A stretch of DNA of 64,000 nucleotides, taken from assembly GCF_032362555.1 (NCBI RefSeq), contig NC_083515.1:10513001-10577000 (forward strand), given 5' to 3'. Each line of letters opens with the position of its first letter. The first letter of the stretch is position 1. The position numbers were made by a program, and so were the translations under genes. Source of the DNA: Amyelois transitella. Lineage: Eukaryota > Arthropoda > Insecta > Lepidoptera > Pyralidae. Below, in pieces: positions 11,963 to 23,100 of this stretch. The notes under the pieces are model-generated. The model did not search any database and was not told where the DNA came from. It saw only the letters and a list, made by a program, of their open reading frames with translations.

Positions 11963-13012
11963 TTATACAATAATATTCTGTTCATTCCAAACTCTCACTA
12001 ATTCAGCGTGATCTTGAAATCCGTGAGATGCTATCACGTCCTTATATCCATCTTTACTGTACTTCTTTCTGTAGAAATGAAATTGAGGGCAATGCCTCAC
12101 ACCTATACCAACTTTCTTGGCAACAATACCTAAGTATATATCGTCAAACCGAAAATGTTTCACAAACAAACTACCCACATACAAATATTTCATAGATTTG
12201 TTTGATATGACGTACGCTCCAGCTGTGACGTACGGCGGCCATTTGTTCCACGGATATTCGTCAAGAGTGACACGCCATTTGCTACTTTTAAACCTTTGCG
12301 GGCCTGATTTGAAGACGTAACCAGCATATAACTGTCCGTTCTCCTCTGTATTGGCGGAACTTCTTAAATTGCTATCTTTGTCTATTTGTATTTTATTTGT
12401 AGCTTGATCGTTGACATAGTCTATGAGGTTATTAACAGATATGTACATGTCATCATCGGTGAATAAGTAGAAGTCAGCCGTAGAACAATGTTCGTACAAC
12501 CATCGGAACGACATCATGGTTTTTATGGTGTTATTATAATAATTGTCATGGAAATCTATCTGAATAATATCTTTATGCTTCGCCATCTCCTCGTCGATCA
12601 GTCTCTGAGTCTCAGATTTTGGTCGCCCATCGATACCCAAGAAGAACAGTGTCTTTATAATCCGTCCAGATATAACATTCTCTTGTCCGTAAGTCTGTCT
12701 CACTGCATCTCTATGACCAAAGTTCTTCATAGCCGATTTGACAACTATAAAAAGATCCAGCTTCTCAATAGTCTTACATTTGCCAGAATTGGTTAAAAAT
12801 CTATACGGATAGTAGTTTATAGGTTTGACATCAGGTTTTTTTCCAGACAATATGTCTTTTACAACTGGTTTTATATCAATGTTGAGGGGGTAGTCGAATT
12901 CGTTCTCGAAGCTTCTAGAGTATATGTAGTCGCCGATGCTGAAGAAGTAATATAAAACGCACACGACCAACACAAACGGACACAACAGCACTTTGTACTT
13001 CCTTCGCCTCAT
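11963..13012 (-). CDS. brn: Beta-1,3-glycosyltransferase brainiac, complete single exon
   Basis: 349 aa, GT31 family. A type II membrane layout is visible: a short basic N-terminus MRRRKYK, one hydrophobic anchor (about residues 8-27), and a luminal catalytic domain. Family motifs: FYLFTDDDMYIS, the DxD metal and nucleotide-sugar site; WPPYVTAGAYVIS; FRFDDIYLGIVA, the EDVxxG-type motif; and VIASHGF...VRVWNE near the C-terminus. The last two blocks match remembered Drosophila Brainiac closely. Established role: a Golgi enzyme that adds GlcNAc in beta-1,3 linkage to mannosyl-beta-1,4-glucosylceramide in arthropod glycosphingolipid synthesis, and is needed for Notch/EGFR-dependent epithelial patterning. 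The coding region has no intron, as expected for brn. The first ATG is used. Another beta-3-GalT paralogue is possible but less likely. Confidence 0.88.
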   Translation of the reverse strand: MRRRKYKVLLCPFVLVVCVLYYFFSIGDYIYSRSFENEFDYPLNIDIKPVVKDILSGKKPDVKPINYYPYRFLTNSGKCKTIEKLDLFIVVKSAMKNFGHRDAVRQTYGQENVISGRIIKTLFFLGIDGRPKSETQRLIDEEMAKHKDIIQIDFHDNYYNNTIKTMMSFRWLYEHCSTADFYLFTDDDMYISVNNLIDYVNDQATNKIQIDKDSNLRSSANTEENGQLYAGYVFKSGPQRFKSSKWRVTLDEYPWNKWPPYVTAGAYVISNKSMKYLYVGSLFVKHFRFDDIYLGIVAKKVGIGVRHCPQFHFYRKKYSKDGYKDVIASHGFQDHAELVRVWNEQNIIV

Positions 13013-13055
13013 TATGGACAGTTTATGAGATTCTTGACATCACAATCACTGGACC
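13013..13055 (-). other. brn 5' UTR segment with splice acceptor
   Basis: Upstream of the brn ATG the minus strand reads CCCTTTTTCAG then GGTCCAGTG. This good acceptor implies a 5' UTR intron and a non-coding first exon further upstream. Confidence 0.45.
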
Positions 13056-13087
13056 CTGAAAAAGGGAAAACCTATTAGTATTTAAGT

Positions 13088-13225
13088 AGGATAGGATTCG
13101 AATCCCGGCCAGGGCGTGATGAGAAATAAGCTGTCTTTGATCTATATAAGTATTTAGTAATAAATGAAAAACGTTGAGTTAGTATCTAGTACCTAACACA
13201 AGTTTCGAACTTACTTCGAGGCTAA
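13088..13225 (+). repeat. SINE-B, degenerate and internally deleted
   Basis: The B box region GATTCGAATCCCGGCCAGGG and the TTACTTCGAGGCTAACT segment are retained. The A box end and part of the body are missing. Confidence 0.65.
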
Positions 13226-13375
13226 CTTAATACATACATACATAAAATCACGCCTCTTTCCCGGAGGGGTAGGCAGAGACTACCTCTTTCCACTTGCCAC
13301 GATCTCCGCATATTTCCTTCGCTTCATCCACATTCATAACTCTCTTCATGCAAGCACGGCGGTTTTATTTTATTT
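13226..13375 (-). mobile_element. LINE-C 3' fragment
   Basis: (ACAT)n, then the minus-oriented terminus CCTCTTTCCCGGAGGGGTAG, then the complement of the LINE C-terminal coding end as far as TCATGCAAGC. Confidence 0.7.
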
Positions 13376-13511
13376 TATTTGAAAGATTTTGTCAAAAAAT
13401 CGATACTTTATAAGACCAAGAGAAACGAAAAATATAATTTTAAGTATTTCGGTCTGTATGTTTGTACACGTAAAACGCGAAAACTTTTGCTCAGATTTAA
13501 GTAAATGCGGC

Positions 13512-13640
13512 TTTCCTAACCTAACCTAACACGCATTGGATCATGGTTACACATCCAATCATTTGAATGGTACAGGTTTCCTCACGATGTTTTCCCTCAC
13601 CGTAAGAGCATCAGTTAGCACTTAAGAAAGTAGACTCTTA
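13512..13640 (+). repeat. SINE-G 3' portion
   Basis: It contains CACGCATTGGATCATGGTT, GTTTCCTCACGATGTTTTCC and CTCACCGTAAGAGCATC, the 3' body of the element seen with a tRNA-like head at 29295-29700. Confidence 0.55.
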
Positions 13641-13750
13641 GATTAGTATTGACTAGGAATTGGTAGTAGTTACTAGAAAATGTTTATCATTTTGAAGCTA
13701 AAAATAGATAAATGTGGCCCTTTTGTTTTTTAATTCCAGACCACGTATTA

Positions 13751-13875
13751 TGTCACGCGCGACGCTGTTTTTATCGCGCGAAAAACTATCGCTGTTTTCC
13801 TTTTTATATATGACATGAAACGGGACGGCGATACTTTTTGGCGCGATAAAAACAGCGTAGCGCATGCCACGCTAT
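13751..13875. repeat. Small inverted repeat (about 120 bp foldback)
   Basis: The left arm around GACGCTGTTTTTATCGCGCG and the right arm around GGCGCGATAAAAACAGCGTA are imperfect complements of about 27 bp, separated by about 55 bp. Probably a MITE remnant. Confidence 0.55.
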
Positions 13876-14128
13876 TGGGGAGCAGGGGAGGCTCTGTCAA
13901 GCCTACTGTAGATAAAGACGTGACAAAATGATATTAATCTCTTACCCTGCAGTAAGCAGTATACTACTGCACAGTTAGGTATACACTAACTAAACTTTAT
14001 CTTATCTGGAATGTGTACACAAGGCGTATAACATAAGATTTCTTTGTTTTAAACTCGGTACACAGAGGCCGAGATAAATAGTTGACTATAAATATCTAAT
14101 ATTATCTCATTAGTTAGTATTAATCATA

Positions 14129-14290
14129 CACATGCGGTTCCCGGCACAAATATGAAAAAAGAATAGGATCACTTTCCCACGGATGTCGTAAAAGGCGACT
14201 AAGGGATAGGTTTATAAACTTGGGATTCTTCATTTAGTCGAAGGGCTATACTTTGCTATATCACTATTTGAATCTCAATTTTATCATTAA
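14129..14290 (+). repeat. SINE-A, 3'-truncated
   Basis: Head and body are present (CATGCGGTTCCCGGCAC through ATCTCAATTTTATCATTAA). The copy stops where a Helitron CTAG end begins. Confidence 0.7.
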
Positions 14291-14541
14291 CTAGCTATGC
14301 CAGCGACTTCGTTCGCGTGGAATAGTTGTTTGGGGCACCATTGAAGCCCACCAAGGATGAATAATTTTACCCATTTTGTTCACATTTTCCATTATTTCTT
14401 TGCTCCTTATAGTTTTAGCGTGATGTTATATAACCTAAAGTCTTCCTCGATAAATGGTCTATATAACGAAAAAAATTTTTCAATTCGAACCAATAGTTCC
14501 AGATATTAGCGCATTCAAACAGACAAACTCTTCAGCTTTAC
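14291..14541 (-). mobile_element. Helitron-like element
   Basis: On the minus strand it ends CTAG at 14291 after the GCGACTTCGTTCGCG hairpin region. The body TCTTCCTCGATAAATGG and CTCTTCAGCTTTA marks the same family as 6957-7659. The 5' TC end is degraded. Confidence 0.65.
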
Positions 14542-14710
14542 ATTTATGTATATATTGTAACGTTACAATAATTTTTGATGTACCTACAATAGGTCGACTT
14601 AATGCTTATAACATTAACAGCCTACCATTGGGTTAAGGAGTGAATCTTTATATTTTATGCTTCAATAAATATGAAGATTCCACAATTTTGTGTGTGAAGT
14701 TCTCACCAGT

Positions 14711-15536
14711 TTACAGAGATGTGTCCACATTGGAGCTGATAGACACAGGGGGCAGGTAGTGGCTTCGGATCCTGGAGTGCAGCCTGGCCACCTCACTGTC
14801 ACTCTCCATGTCACGGACCAGCTGAGTGAACTGGACTATACCTGAAAATCACACACATACATATAATAACGCCTCTTTCCGTGTGATTCCCGGCACCAGT
14901 ACAAAAAGAATAGGACCACTCCATCTCATTCCCATGAATGTCGTAAAAGGCGAGTAAGGTATAGTCTTACAAACTTGGTTCTTGATTCTTTTTTAAGGGG
15001 ATGACCTAGCAACCGGTCACTATTTGAATCACAATTCTATCATTAAGCCAAATAGCTGAGCGTGGCCTATTAGTCTTTTCAAGACTGTTGGCTCTGTCTA
15101 CCTCACAAGGGATATAGACGTAGCCATATGTATGTATGTATGTCTTTCCTTAAGGAGTAAGGCTGTGACGTACAAAAAACTATCACTGTCCCGTTTCGCA
15201 TCATAATAAGCAGCGAAGCAGCTAATTATTCACATGCTAAAGCAGCCCCATAGCCCATGCTATGGGGCTGCTTTCATTATCATCACCGCATGACCAACAC
15301 TTCTTATCATGCTTATTTTCACCTTCTCTAGTATTACTGAAGCCGTGACGCTTGATAGTTTCCATCTGTATCTGCACGACCATCGGAAACACGATCTGCA
15401 TCATCTTTAGCATCTCATTGCCAGCTGCCTCTTTGGCTTCATCGAGCTTTGGGGCGTAGTCAGCGGACTCTAGAGCTTCGATCACCTCCGACAGGATCTT
15501 CCGTACTTCATCAACTGTGATGTTTGGAGCTGCCAT
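14711..15536 (-). CDS. C10: Protein C10 homologue (C12orf57 family), complete, 2 exons
   Basis: Minus-strand exons 15536-15323 and 14841-14711, joined G|GT, 345 nt, 114 aa. Start MAAPNITVDEVRKILSEVI, then EAAGNEMLKMMQIVFPMVVQ and IKRHGFS; exon 2 continues GIVQFTQLVRDMESD and ends near HYLPPVS. This follows mammalian protein C10 block by block (EVIQAF, MGKMLQFVLPVATQIQ, IKAYGF, EGVLKFARLVKSYE, LFLPPMTLPP, recalled from memory). It is a small all-helical soluble protein linked to human corpus callosum and eye development; its molecular function is unsettled. A minus-strand acceptor (CCATTCACAG then ATTCTTAATG) at 15562 suggests a 5' UTR intron. The coding intron holds one SINE-A. Confidence 0.87.
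14879..15143 (+). repeat. SINE-A in the C10 intron
   Basis: Near full length with the (ATGT)n tail. It lies antisense to C10 transcription, about 35 bp upstream of the exon 2 acceptor in the direction of transcription. Confidence 0.8.
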
Positions 15537-15562
15537 GGCAGGCCTGATTATGCATTAAGAAT

Positions 15563-17181
15563 CTGTGAATGGAAACAAATGTAACTTTTTTGTTACAATT
15601 TCACTTTCAGCAAATCTGCTGTTCGATTAAAAGTTCAGCAAGGAAAAAAAATCTATTTTGTTAACTCATCCAATTCTCAGGTGAAACAGTGGCAAAGGTT
15701 AGGTATTGCAATTTGGCTATACATAGTTGATAGACTGATGACCAAGCATTTCCTATTAAAGTTGACTATATGAAACATCAGATTTGGAGCTATGAAAAGC
15801 CGGACTTGGTCAGAGTGTCGGAAAGGTTACGCCCCCCTGAACCCCTTGCTGTCCGTTTGCTGACAGGTACTTTCTAAGTCCTTAAGATACAACAGTTAAC
15901 CGATTCTGATTGATGATTTTCTCTGAAATTATGACCCGCAGCGAAAAAGTTCATATGACCTTAAGGGATGGTATTGGTCATATCTAAGCCCTGGCATCAT
16001 AAAAAATAGGGCTTAATGGGACATAAAAAAATTGGCGAAATTTATCTAAGTCCCAAAAAGTGCGCACCCTTTCGTACCCCAGACTTTGTTAATGATACGA
16101 AGTTGTGTGTAAAGCAAATTCTATTATGGAAAGTCTTGATGATATAAACTGTAAAGGCTACACTTCACAGGATGTGCAACAGGAAATAATAAATTAAGTT
16201 TCAGTTTTTTTGTACCGCGTCTGTATTGGTGGAGATGGTGAAACACTTTACATATGATTAAGTTACAGTCATTCGAGTTTCGGAATTACACTTCGAGCTG
16301 CATTTAAAATCAAAATTAAATCACGAATGCCAAATTGCGGTATATTTCTTCTTCTATAACAAAATCTTGGAGCACCATTGGAGAACCGAACATGCAATGA
16401 ATAAGATGACAATTGACATTTACAGACAGTAATTTTTTTTGTTATGGGGAATTAATTTATAATTCAAGGATTGGCTCAGTTGGGTGTCGTGTCGTGTCAA
16501 ACCTTTTTTTTTTGTTGACAAATAAAAAATAATAATGTCATGACGTGAAAATAAACTTTGTTTGTTTACGTTGGTTGTTTTGTTCGCCCTTTTATTTTTT
16601 AATCCTTTTTATAAAATTCATTAATGTTTTAATTTAATTAATGCATTAATTACCATTTAAAGTAAGTACATGATAGTTGAACTAAATGTGCTCTGACGTA
16701 TACAGTAAAAAAATATTAATACCTCAAACTTTAGTCCCGGTTACATCCTCACCATCACCTCTGGACAAGTGCGGGTGCGTCTTCAATGCGTCTTCGTCAA
16801 TGTATATTATTATCTGTGCCTTTAACCACGATCCTGGTTTGAAGGGGGTTTTTACTTGAAGCGTCTCTCATCTGAACCGCATAAAATCAGGTCTCTTTCT
16901 CAAAGAAAGATATGGAGTGTTCCTATTCTCAAGTGCGGAGCACACTGCACTTTTCAAACCGTAATTAGTTAAACCTGTCAACTCACATTAATGGCATCAA
17001 ATCAGGTGTGTTTGATCTCAATTTGTTGATGGTAAGCAATATGTGGTCTAAGGTGATAAACATACATAAAATCACGCCTCTTTCCAAGAGGCAGAGACTA
17101 CCTGTCCGCTAGCCATAATCCCCTGCACATTTCTTTCATTTTCCCGTAGGTATATTTTATAATTTATCTATGTTATTACAG
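15563..17181. promoter_or_regulatory. Divergent region between C10 and TMC
   Basis: About 1.6 kb between two genes that point away from each other. It should hold both promoters and their non-coding first exons. SINE-G matter occupies about 16731-16985 (GTCCCGGTTACATCCTCACC) and a degenerate LINE-C end about 17055-17150. TMC exon 1 opens with an acceptor (TTATTACAG at 17173-17181) 5 nt before its ATG, which shows that an upstream 5' UTR exon exists. No other gene was seen. Confidence 0.4.
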
Positions 17182-17186
17182 TCAAC

Positions 17187-20100
17187 ATGGATGAAATAGA
17201 GGTAGACACTGAGGACAGAGCCCCCAGCATGCGAAGGACAGTCACGCTGAGGAGCAATGCAGCACGACAGGTCGCTGTTAACTTTATGCCGTCAAGGCAA
17301 CTGCCGTACAGTGAGTCTTATTTTTATTAATTCTCTCATTTTTTGGTTGCCTCCTTTTAAGGATAAGTTCATCACTGACTATAATCAAGTCTAGAAATCA
17401 AACGTGCCAATATTGATTTGACAGAGTCTCACTGGAATATTATTTGATATTTTTTATACAACACACAAAAATAGAAATGTATAGCACAATTGGCGGTCTT
17501 AGTGCTAGAAGCATACAACCGGACATGGATCTGACAGAGATTTGTCTTCAATTATAATGATATTGACTCACAATGACCAAACCTTTTCTGATGAGATGAT
17601 ATCTAATTGTGTAAGCATATGGAAATAAATAATATAAGATTTAAGTTATGTTGACATCAATAAGTGATACCTTGTGTGAAATGGCGAACTTAATATTACA
17701 TTGAGTGAGCTATTGTCACAGAGGGCAAAATCAAAAAAATTATTTGTTCTTCTTGCACTGTGAAGTCCAAAAATTAAAAAAAAATACAAAAATGCAGAAT
17801 TTTATTCATTACTATGGTACACTTCATATCACTTAATAATTGTCATATCTTTTGGTTTGACAACATTGGTTGACGTCAAATAAATTACTTAAAACTTAAG
17901 TTCACTGCCAATTCTTAAGCGTCAGTGCAGAAGAAGAGGTAACAAAGAGCATAAGTTCCCTGTGAAATAGGGAAACATCTTTCCACTTGCCATGATCTCT
18001 GCATACTCTCTTCATGCAAGTTTGGCGGTTTCGGGTACTCTTGACATGACTCTTTACCAGGCAGTCCTTAATTTGATCAAGATACGTTCGTCTAGGTCAT
18101 CCCACTCCGACCTTTCCCTCCACACTCTCCTTGTATATCTGCTTAGTCAACCTGTTTTCATTCATCCTCTCCACATGACCGAACCATCTCAACATACCCT
18201 TTTCTATTCCTGTAACTACATCTTCTTTCACATCACAACATTCCCTTATCACGCTGTCCCTTATCCGGTCACTCAATTTCACACCCATCATACTCCTTAA
18301 CGCTCTCATTTCCACTGCAATAGAAGTTTCCAAAGTCAATGGCAGTTAACCAAGCAACATTCGCTAGTTATTAGTATAATGAGTGCGCAACTGGCTTAAT
18401 TGTGTTAACTTCAGTTTATTAACTGAGTGAGTCAGTTTAGTTCATTACGCCTGTGCGTTCAGTGCTACCGCTGTTGAAAATAAATATTAAAATGCTTTTG
18501 AATAACAATAATAATTACAAAACAAGCTAACTTACTTTGACAATTTTCGAAAATTGAGCGAGAGAATGTGCCTCTCAATCTTACGTGTTGGATCTGTCGG
18601 CCCCGCAAGGCATATAGACGTAATTATATACATACATACAGGTTCTCGATTTTTTCTTTAAGTCAAATAGCTGAACGTGGCCTATCTGTCTTTGCAAAAC
18701 TGTTGGCTCTGTCTACCCCGCGATTTTTATGGGGTATAAGTTTTAATAAAATTTAATATATAATAATTATGTATCATAATCGTTACCGCACATTGCGATG
18801 TGTGAAAATGGACACATCGCGTACGGACATCGAGATGCAGGTTCTGGAAACTGGTTTGTATTATTCTTATTTAATTATAACAACCAGTTTGTTGAAACTG
18901 CATAATAATATTGATTGCTTGTTGTGCTGGCCTTGTGTCGTTCAAAGTTTTAAATATTTCTCATAAAAATCTGAATAATAAAATCATCATGAGAGTGCCA
19001 TACCTATAGCTGAACGTGACCTTTCAGTCTTTTCAAGACTGTGCTTTGTATACCCCGCAAGGGATATAGATGTGACTATATGAATGTATTTCCATCCGGG
19101 GTCCACTAGTAGTAATTTCTGTTTGCCGTGTGGTTTATCAGCTGTTAAAAATAAAAAAAAACTTGCTGTTAATCGTAAGAGGCGACACAGGTACAAGCGC
19201 TTCTACCCAGTTACTAAGATCATGGTCTTACCTAAAAATAGTAGGTACCTATAGGTTCTAGATCCCGTTAGGTGGTCCAGCAAGGTGTGAAAGTATTTCG
19301 TGTAGTAACTTAACCTACCCACATATAGGTCTTGGTCATATGAAGACCCTGAGATTCCCCCCCAAAAAAGGATAAAGGCCAGGCGAATAACGTTTGTTGA
19401 TTTGTCCCCTGAGACAACCAGAACAAACGCCAGGTAACAGGTAATAAAAAGTGACGAATATGGAGCTATCTACATAAAAGGGATGAATTTAGTGTCACCT
19501 ACACAAGAATACAGGTATTTTGCAAATCCCACGGCAATTATAGTTTTTACTGGGATGAAAAGTAGGTACCTTATATCCTTCTCCAGACTTTTATTTATAA
19601 ATACGCAGAATTTCAAAAAGATTTAGTAGATAACATGTGAAGATACAACATTACTTATATTAGTTACGATACTATTTTTTTTACAGTTTACGTAGACTGA
19701 ATAAGCCTCGAAGTAAGTTCAAGACTTGTGTTACGATATACTTAATCAATGATTACTATATGTTGTAATTAATACTCACATATATAAATAAACTTATTGT
19801 TTTTTTTTAATAAAAATATTGTTGCATTTCAGACCGTGCAGTGCCGTGTGGTTCCCGGCACAAATAGAAAAAAGAATAGGACCACTCCAACTCTTTCCCA
19901 CGGATGTCGTAAAAGGCGACTAAGGGATAGGCTTACAAACTTGGGATTCTTTTCTAGGCGATGGTGCTAGCAACCTGTCACTATTTGAATCTCAATACTA
20001 TCATTAATCCAAACAGCTGAACGTGGCCAGTCTTTTCAAGACTGTTGGCTCTGTACCCCGCAAGGGATATAGACGTGATTATATGTATAATATATAATAT

Positions 20101-23100
20101 AATATAATGTATAAATAAACTTATTATGTTTATGAATAAAAATATTGTGACATTTCAGACACCCTCCGCATCAGACGCAGCAACTCTGAGCACAATGCGT
20201 TGCTGGAGGAGTCAGCGGAGCTTCCCGACCCCGAGCAACAGGCCGACATCATCGTCAGGGAGATGGAACAGCATCAGCGGCTGATGGAGGACAATCCTGT
20301 CTCCGAGGAACTTAGGAGGTCAGTAATAAATATGTAAATCTATACATAATTATAATAAAATAGTAAAAATATTTTGTCTGTACATTTAGTATTTTTGACT
20401 GAAATGGATAGAGGGACACTTAGAATGAAAAATAGAAAGCAAAAATATATTTTTTTAATTTCTTGTCTGTCTGTCTGTATGTATGATCACGAATATCTCC
20501 GAAAGTACTGAACCGATTTACTTTAAATTTTCACCAGTTGCTTTGTTTTAACTCAGAAAAATATTTTAAGGTAAAAATTTTACGCGGACGAAGTCGCGGG
20601 CAACAGCTAGTAAATAATAAATATATACGGGACAAATTACACTGATTGAGTTAGCCTCTAAGTAAGTTCGAGACTTGTGTTACGAGATACTAACATCCAA
20701 GATCCAGTCCAATCAGAAAAAGTTCTTTTCTCATCATGCCCTGGCCGGGATTCGAACCCGGGACCTCCGAAGTCACAGACAAGGGTACTACCGCTGCGCC
20801 ACAGAGGCCTTCAATTCCTATCCGTTAGTAAGTATATCAATCATCAACTCTCTGGAGGAAAATACATACATATAGTTACCTCTATATCGCTTGCTGGGTA
20901 GACAAAGCCGACAGTCTCGAAAAGACTGAAAGGCCACGTTAAACTGTATGGCTTCATGATGGAATTGAGGTTCAAATAGTGACAGTTTGCTAGCCCATAG
21001 CCTCCAAGAGGAATCCCAAGTTTAAAAGCTTATCCCTAAGTCACCTTTTACGAAATCCATTGGAAAGTAAGGAGTGGCTCTGGCTGTGCCGGAGACCACA
21101 CGGACGAGCAATATAGAATGTAAATGGAACTTTAGAAGGAAATGACCTAGACTCGATCAAATTGGAGACGTTCTGGACAAAGGTTAAGGTGTTCAAGACG
21201 AGAGATACCCTAAATATAAGGGCTTGTGCCACTGGAACCTTGGTTATAAGTGGAAGGCCTAGATGAACTTATAAAGTTGGTGGTAAGATGCAGTCATAGC
21301 CTTCACCATCAGGTTAACATACATACATAAAATGCCGTGTGGTTCCCGGCACCAATACAAAAAAGAATAGGACCACTCCATTTCTTTCCCATGGATGTCG
21401 TAAAAGGCGACTAAGGGAGAGGCTTACATACTTGGTTTTTTTTAGGCTATGGGCTAGCAACCTGTCACTATTTGAATCTCAATTTTATCTTAAAGCCAAA
21501 TAGCTGAACGTGGCCTAGCAATCTTTACAAGACTGTTGGCTCTGTCTTACCCGCAAGGGGTATAGACGTGATTATATGTATGTATGCATACATAAAATCA
21601 CGCCTCTTTCCCGGAGGGGTAGGCAGAGACTACATCTTCCCACTTGCCACAACCTCTGCATACTTCCTTCGCTTAATCCACATTCATAACTCTCTTCATG
21701 CAAGCTCGGCGGTTTCGGGTACTTTCGACCTGACCCTTTGCCAGGACGTCCTTAATTTTATCAAGACACCACTTGTTGTAAACATTACAGGGAAGCCTTG
21801 CGCGATCTACCTCAAGGCCTGACGATGAAGAGGCACGTGAGGGCGAAGCTCTCAGCGTCAGTCAGCCTCCGATCCAAAAGGAGGCCCGTTTCCATGTGGA
21901 AGAGAATGAAGTATAGAATCAGCTTTAGTTTAAAAAAGGTTAGTAATATATGTATGCGTGGTCGATCAAATTATGTTTTAGGAATCGGTCCAGCTGTTTA
22001 GCCGTGAAAGCGGAACAGACAGACTTTCGCATTTATAATTTTAGTAGAGGAAATGAGGGATAAATCACTTGTCCAGAAATTTGCTAATGAAGATTTAGTG
22101 CCATGTGGTTCCCGGCAGCAATAGGAAAAGAATGGGACCACTCTATCTCCTTCCCATGGATGGCGTAAAACGTGACCAAGGGATAGGCTTACGAACTTGG
22201 GATTCTATTTGTAGGCGATGGGCTAGCAATCTGTCACTATTTGAATCTCAATTCTATGATTAAGCCGAACAGCTGAACGTTGCCTATCAGTCTTTTTAAG
22301 ACTGTTGGCTCTGCCTACCCCGGAGGGGATATAGACGTGATTATTTATGTACATTGTATGAATGTCTAGTCTATCTCTGAACCAAATTTAATGACCAGTC
22401 AGGAGTCGTTGTGCATTATTTTTTCCATTATTTTTATATTTTAATATATTGTTGTTTATATAAGTACAAAAATATTGGAAGGACTTATTTTATCAAAATA
22501 CCTGTTTTCCTCTGAGGTACATACAAGACCTCAAGAAAAATAAAAACATTTTCTCTTTGTAATATTAGTCCCTAATAACATACATACATATGGTCACGTC
22601 TATATCCCTTGCGGGGTAGACAGAGCCAACAGTCTTGAAGACTGAATGGTCACGTTCAGCTATTTGGCTTAACGATAGAATTGAGATTCAAATAGTGACA
22701 GGTTGTTAGCCCATCGCCTAAAAAAGAATCCCAAGCTGGTAAGCCTATCCCTTAATCGCCTTTTACGACATCCATGGGAAAGAGATGGAGTGGTCCTATT
22801 CTTTTTTGTATTGGTGCCGGGAGCCACACGGCAAATCCCTAATACATACATACATAAAATCACGCCTCTTTCCCGGAGGGGTAGGCAGAGACTACCTCTT
22901 TCCACTTGCCACTATCTCTGCATATTCCCTAAATAAATGCCTAATAATGTTGACTAATATCGTCCCTAGGCCCACGACCGTCTCCGAACCCTGGTCTTCT
23001 CAATAGAACTGTGGTACGAGGCCATCCGCACAATCGAAGGTCACCTGGGTTCGGCCGTCGGCACCTACTTCCACTTCCTCCGCTGCCTGTTCGCGGTGGA

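Noticed and set aside
18097-18339. Separate host gene suggested by an 80-codon frame with RWFGHVERM
   Set aside because: It is the truncated end of a LINE protein, repeated in pieces many times in the window.
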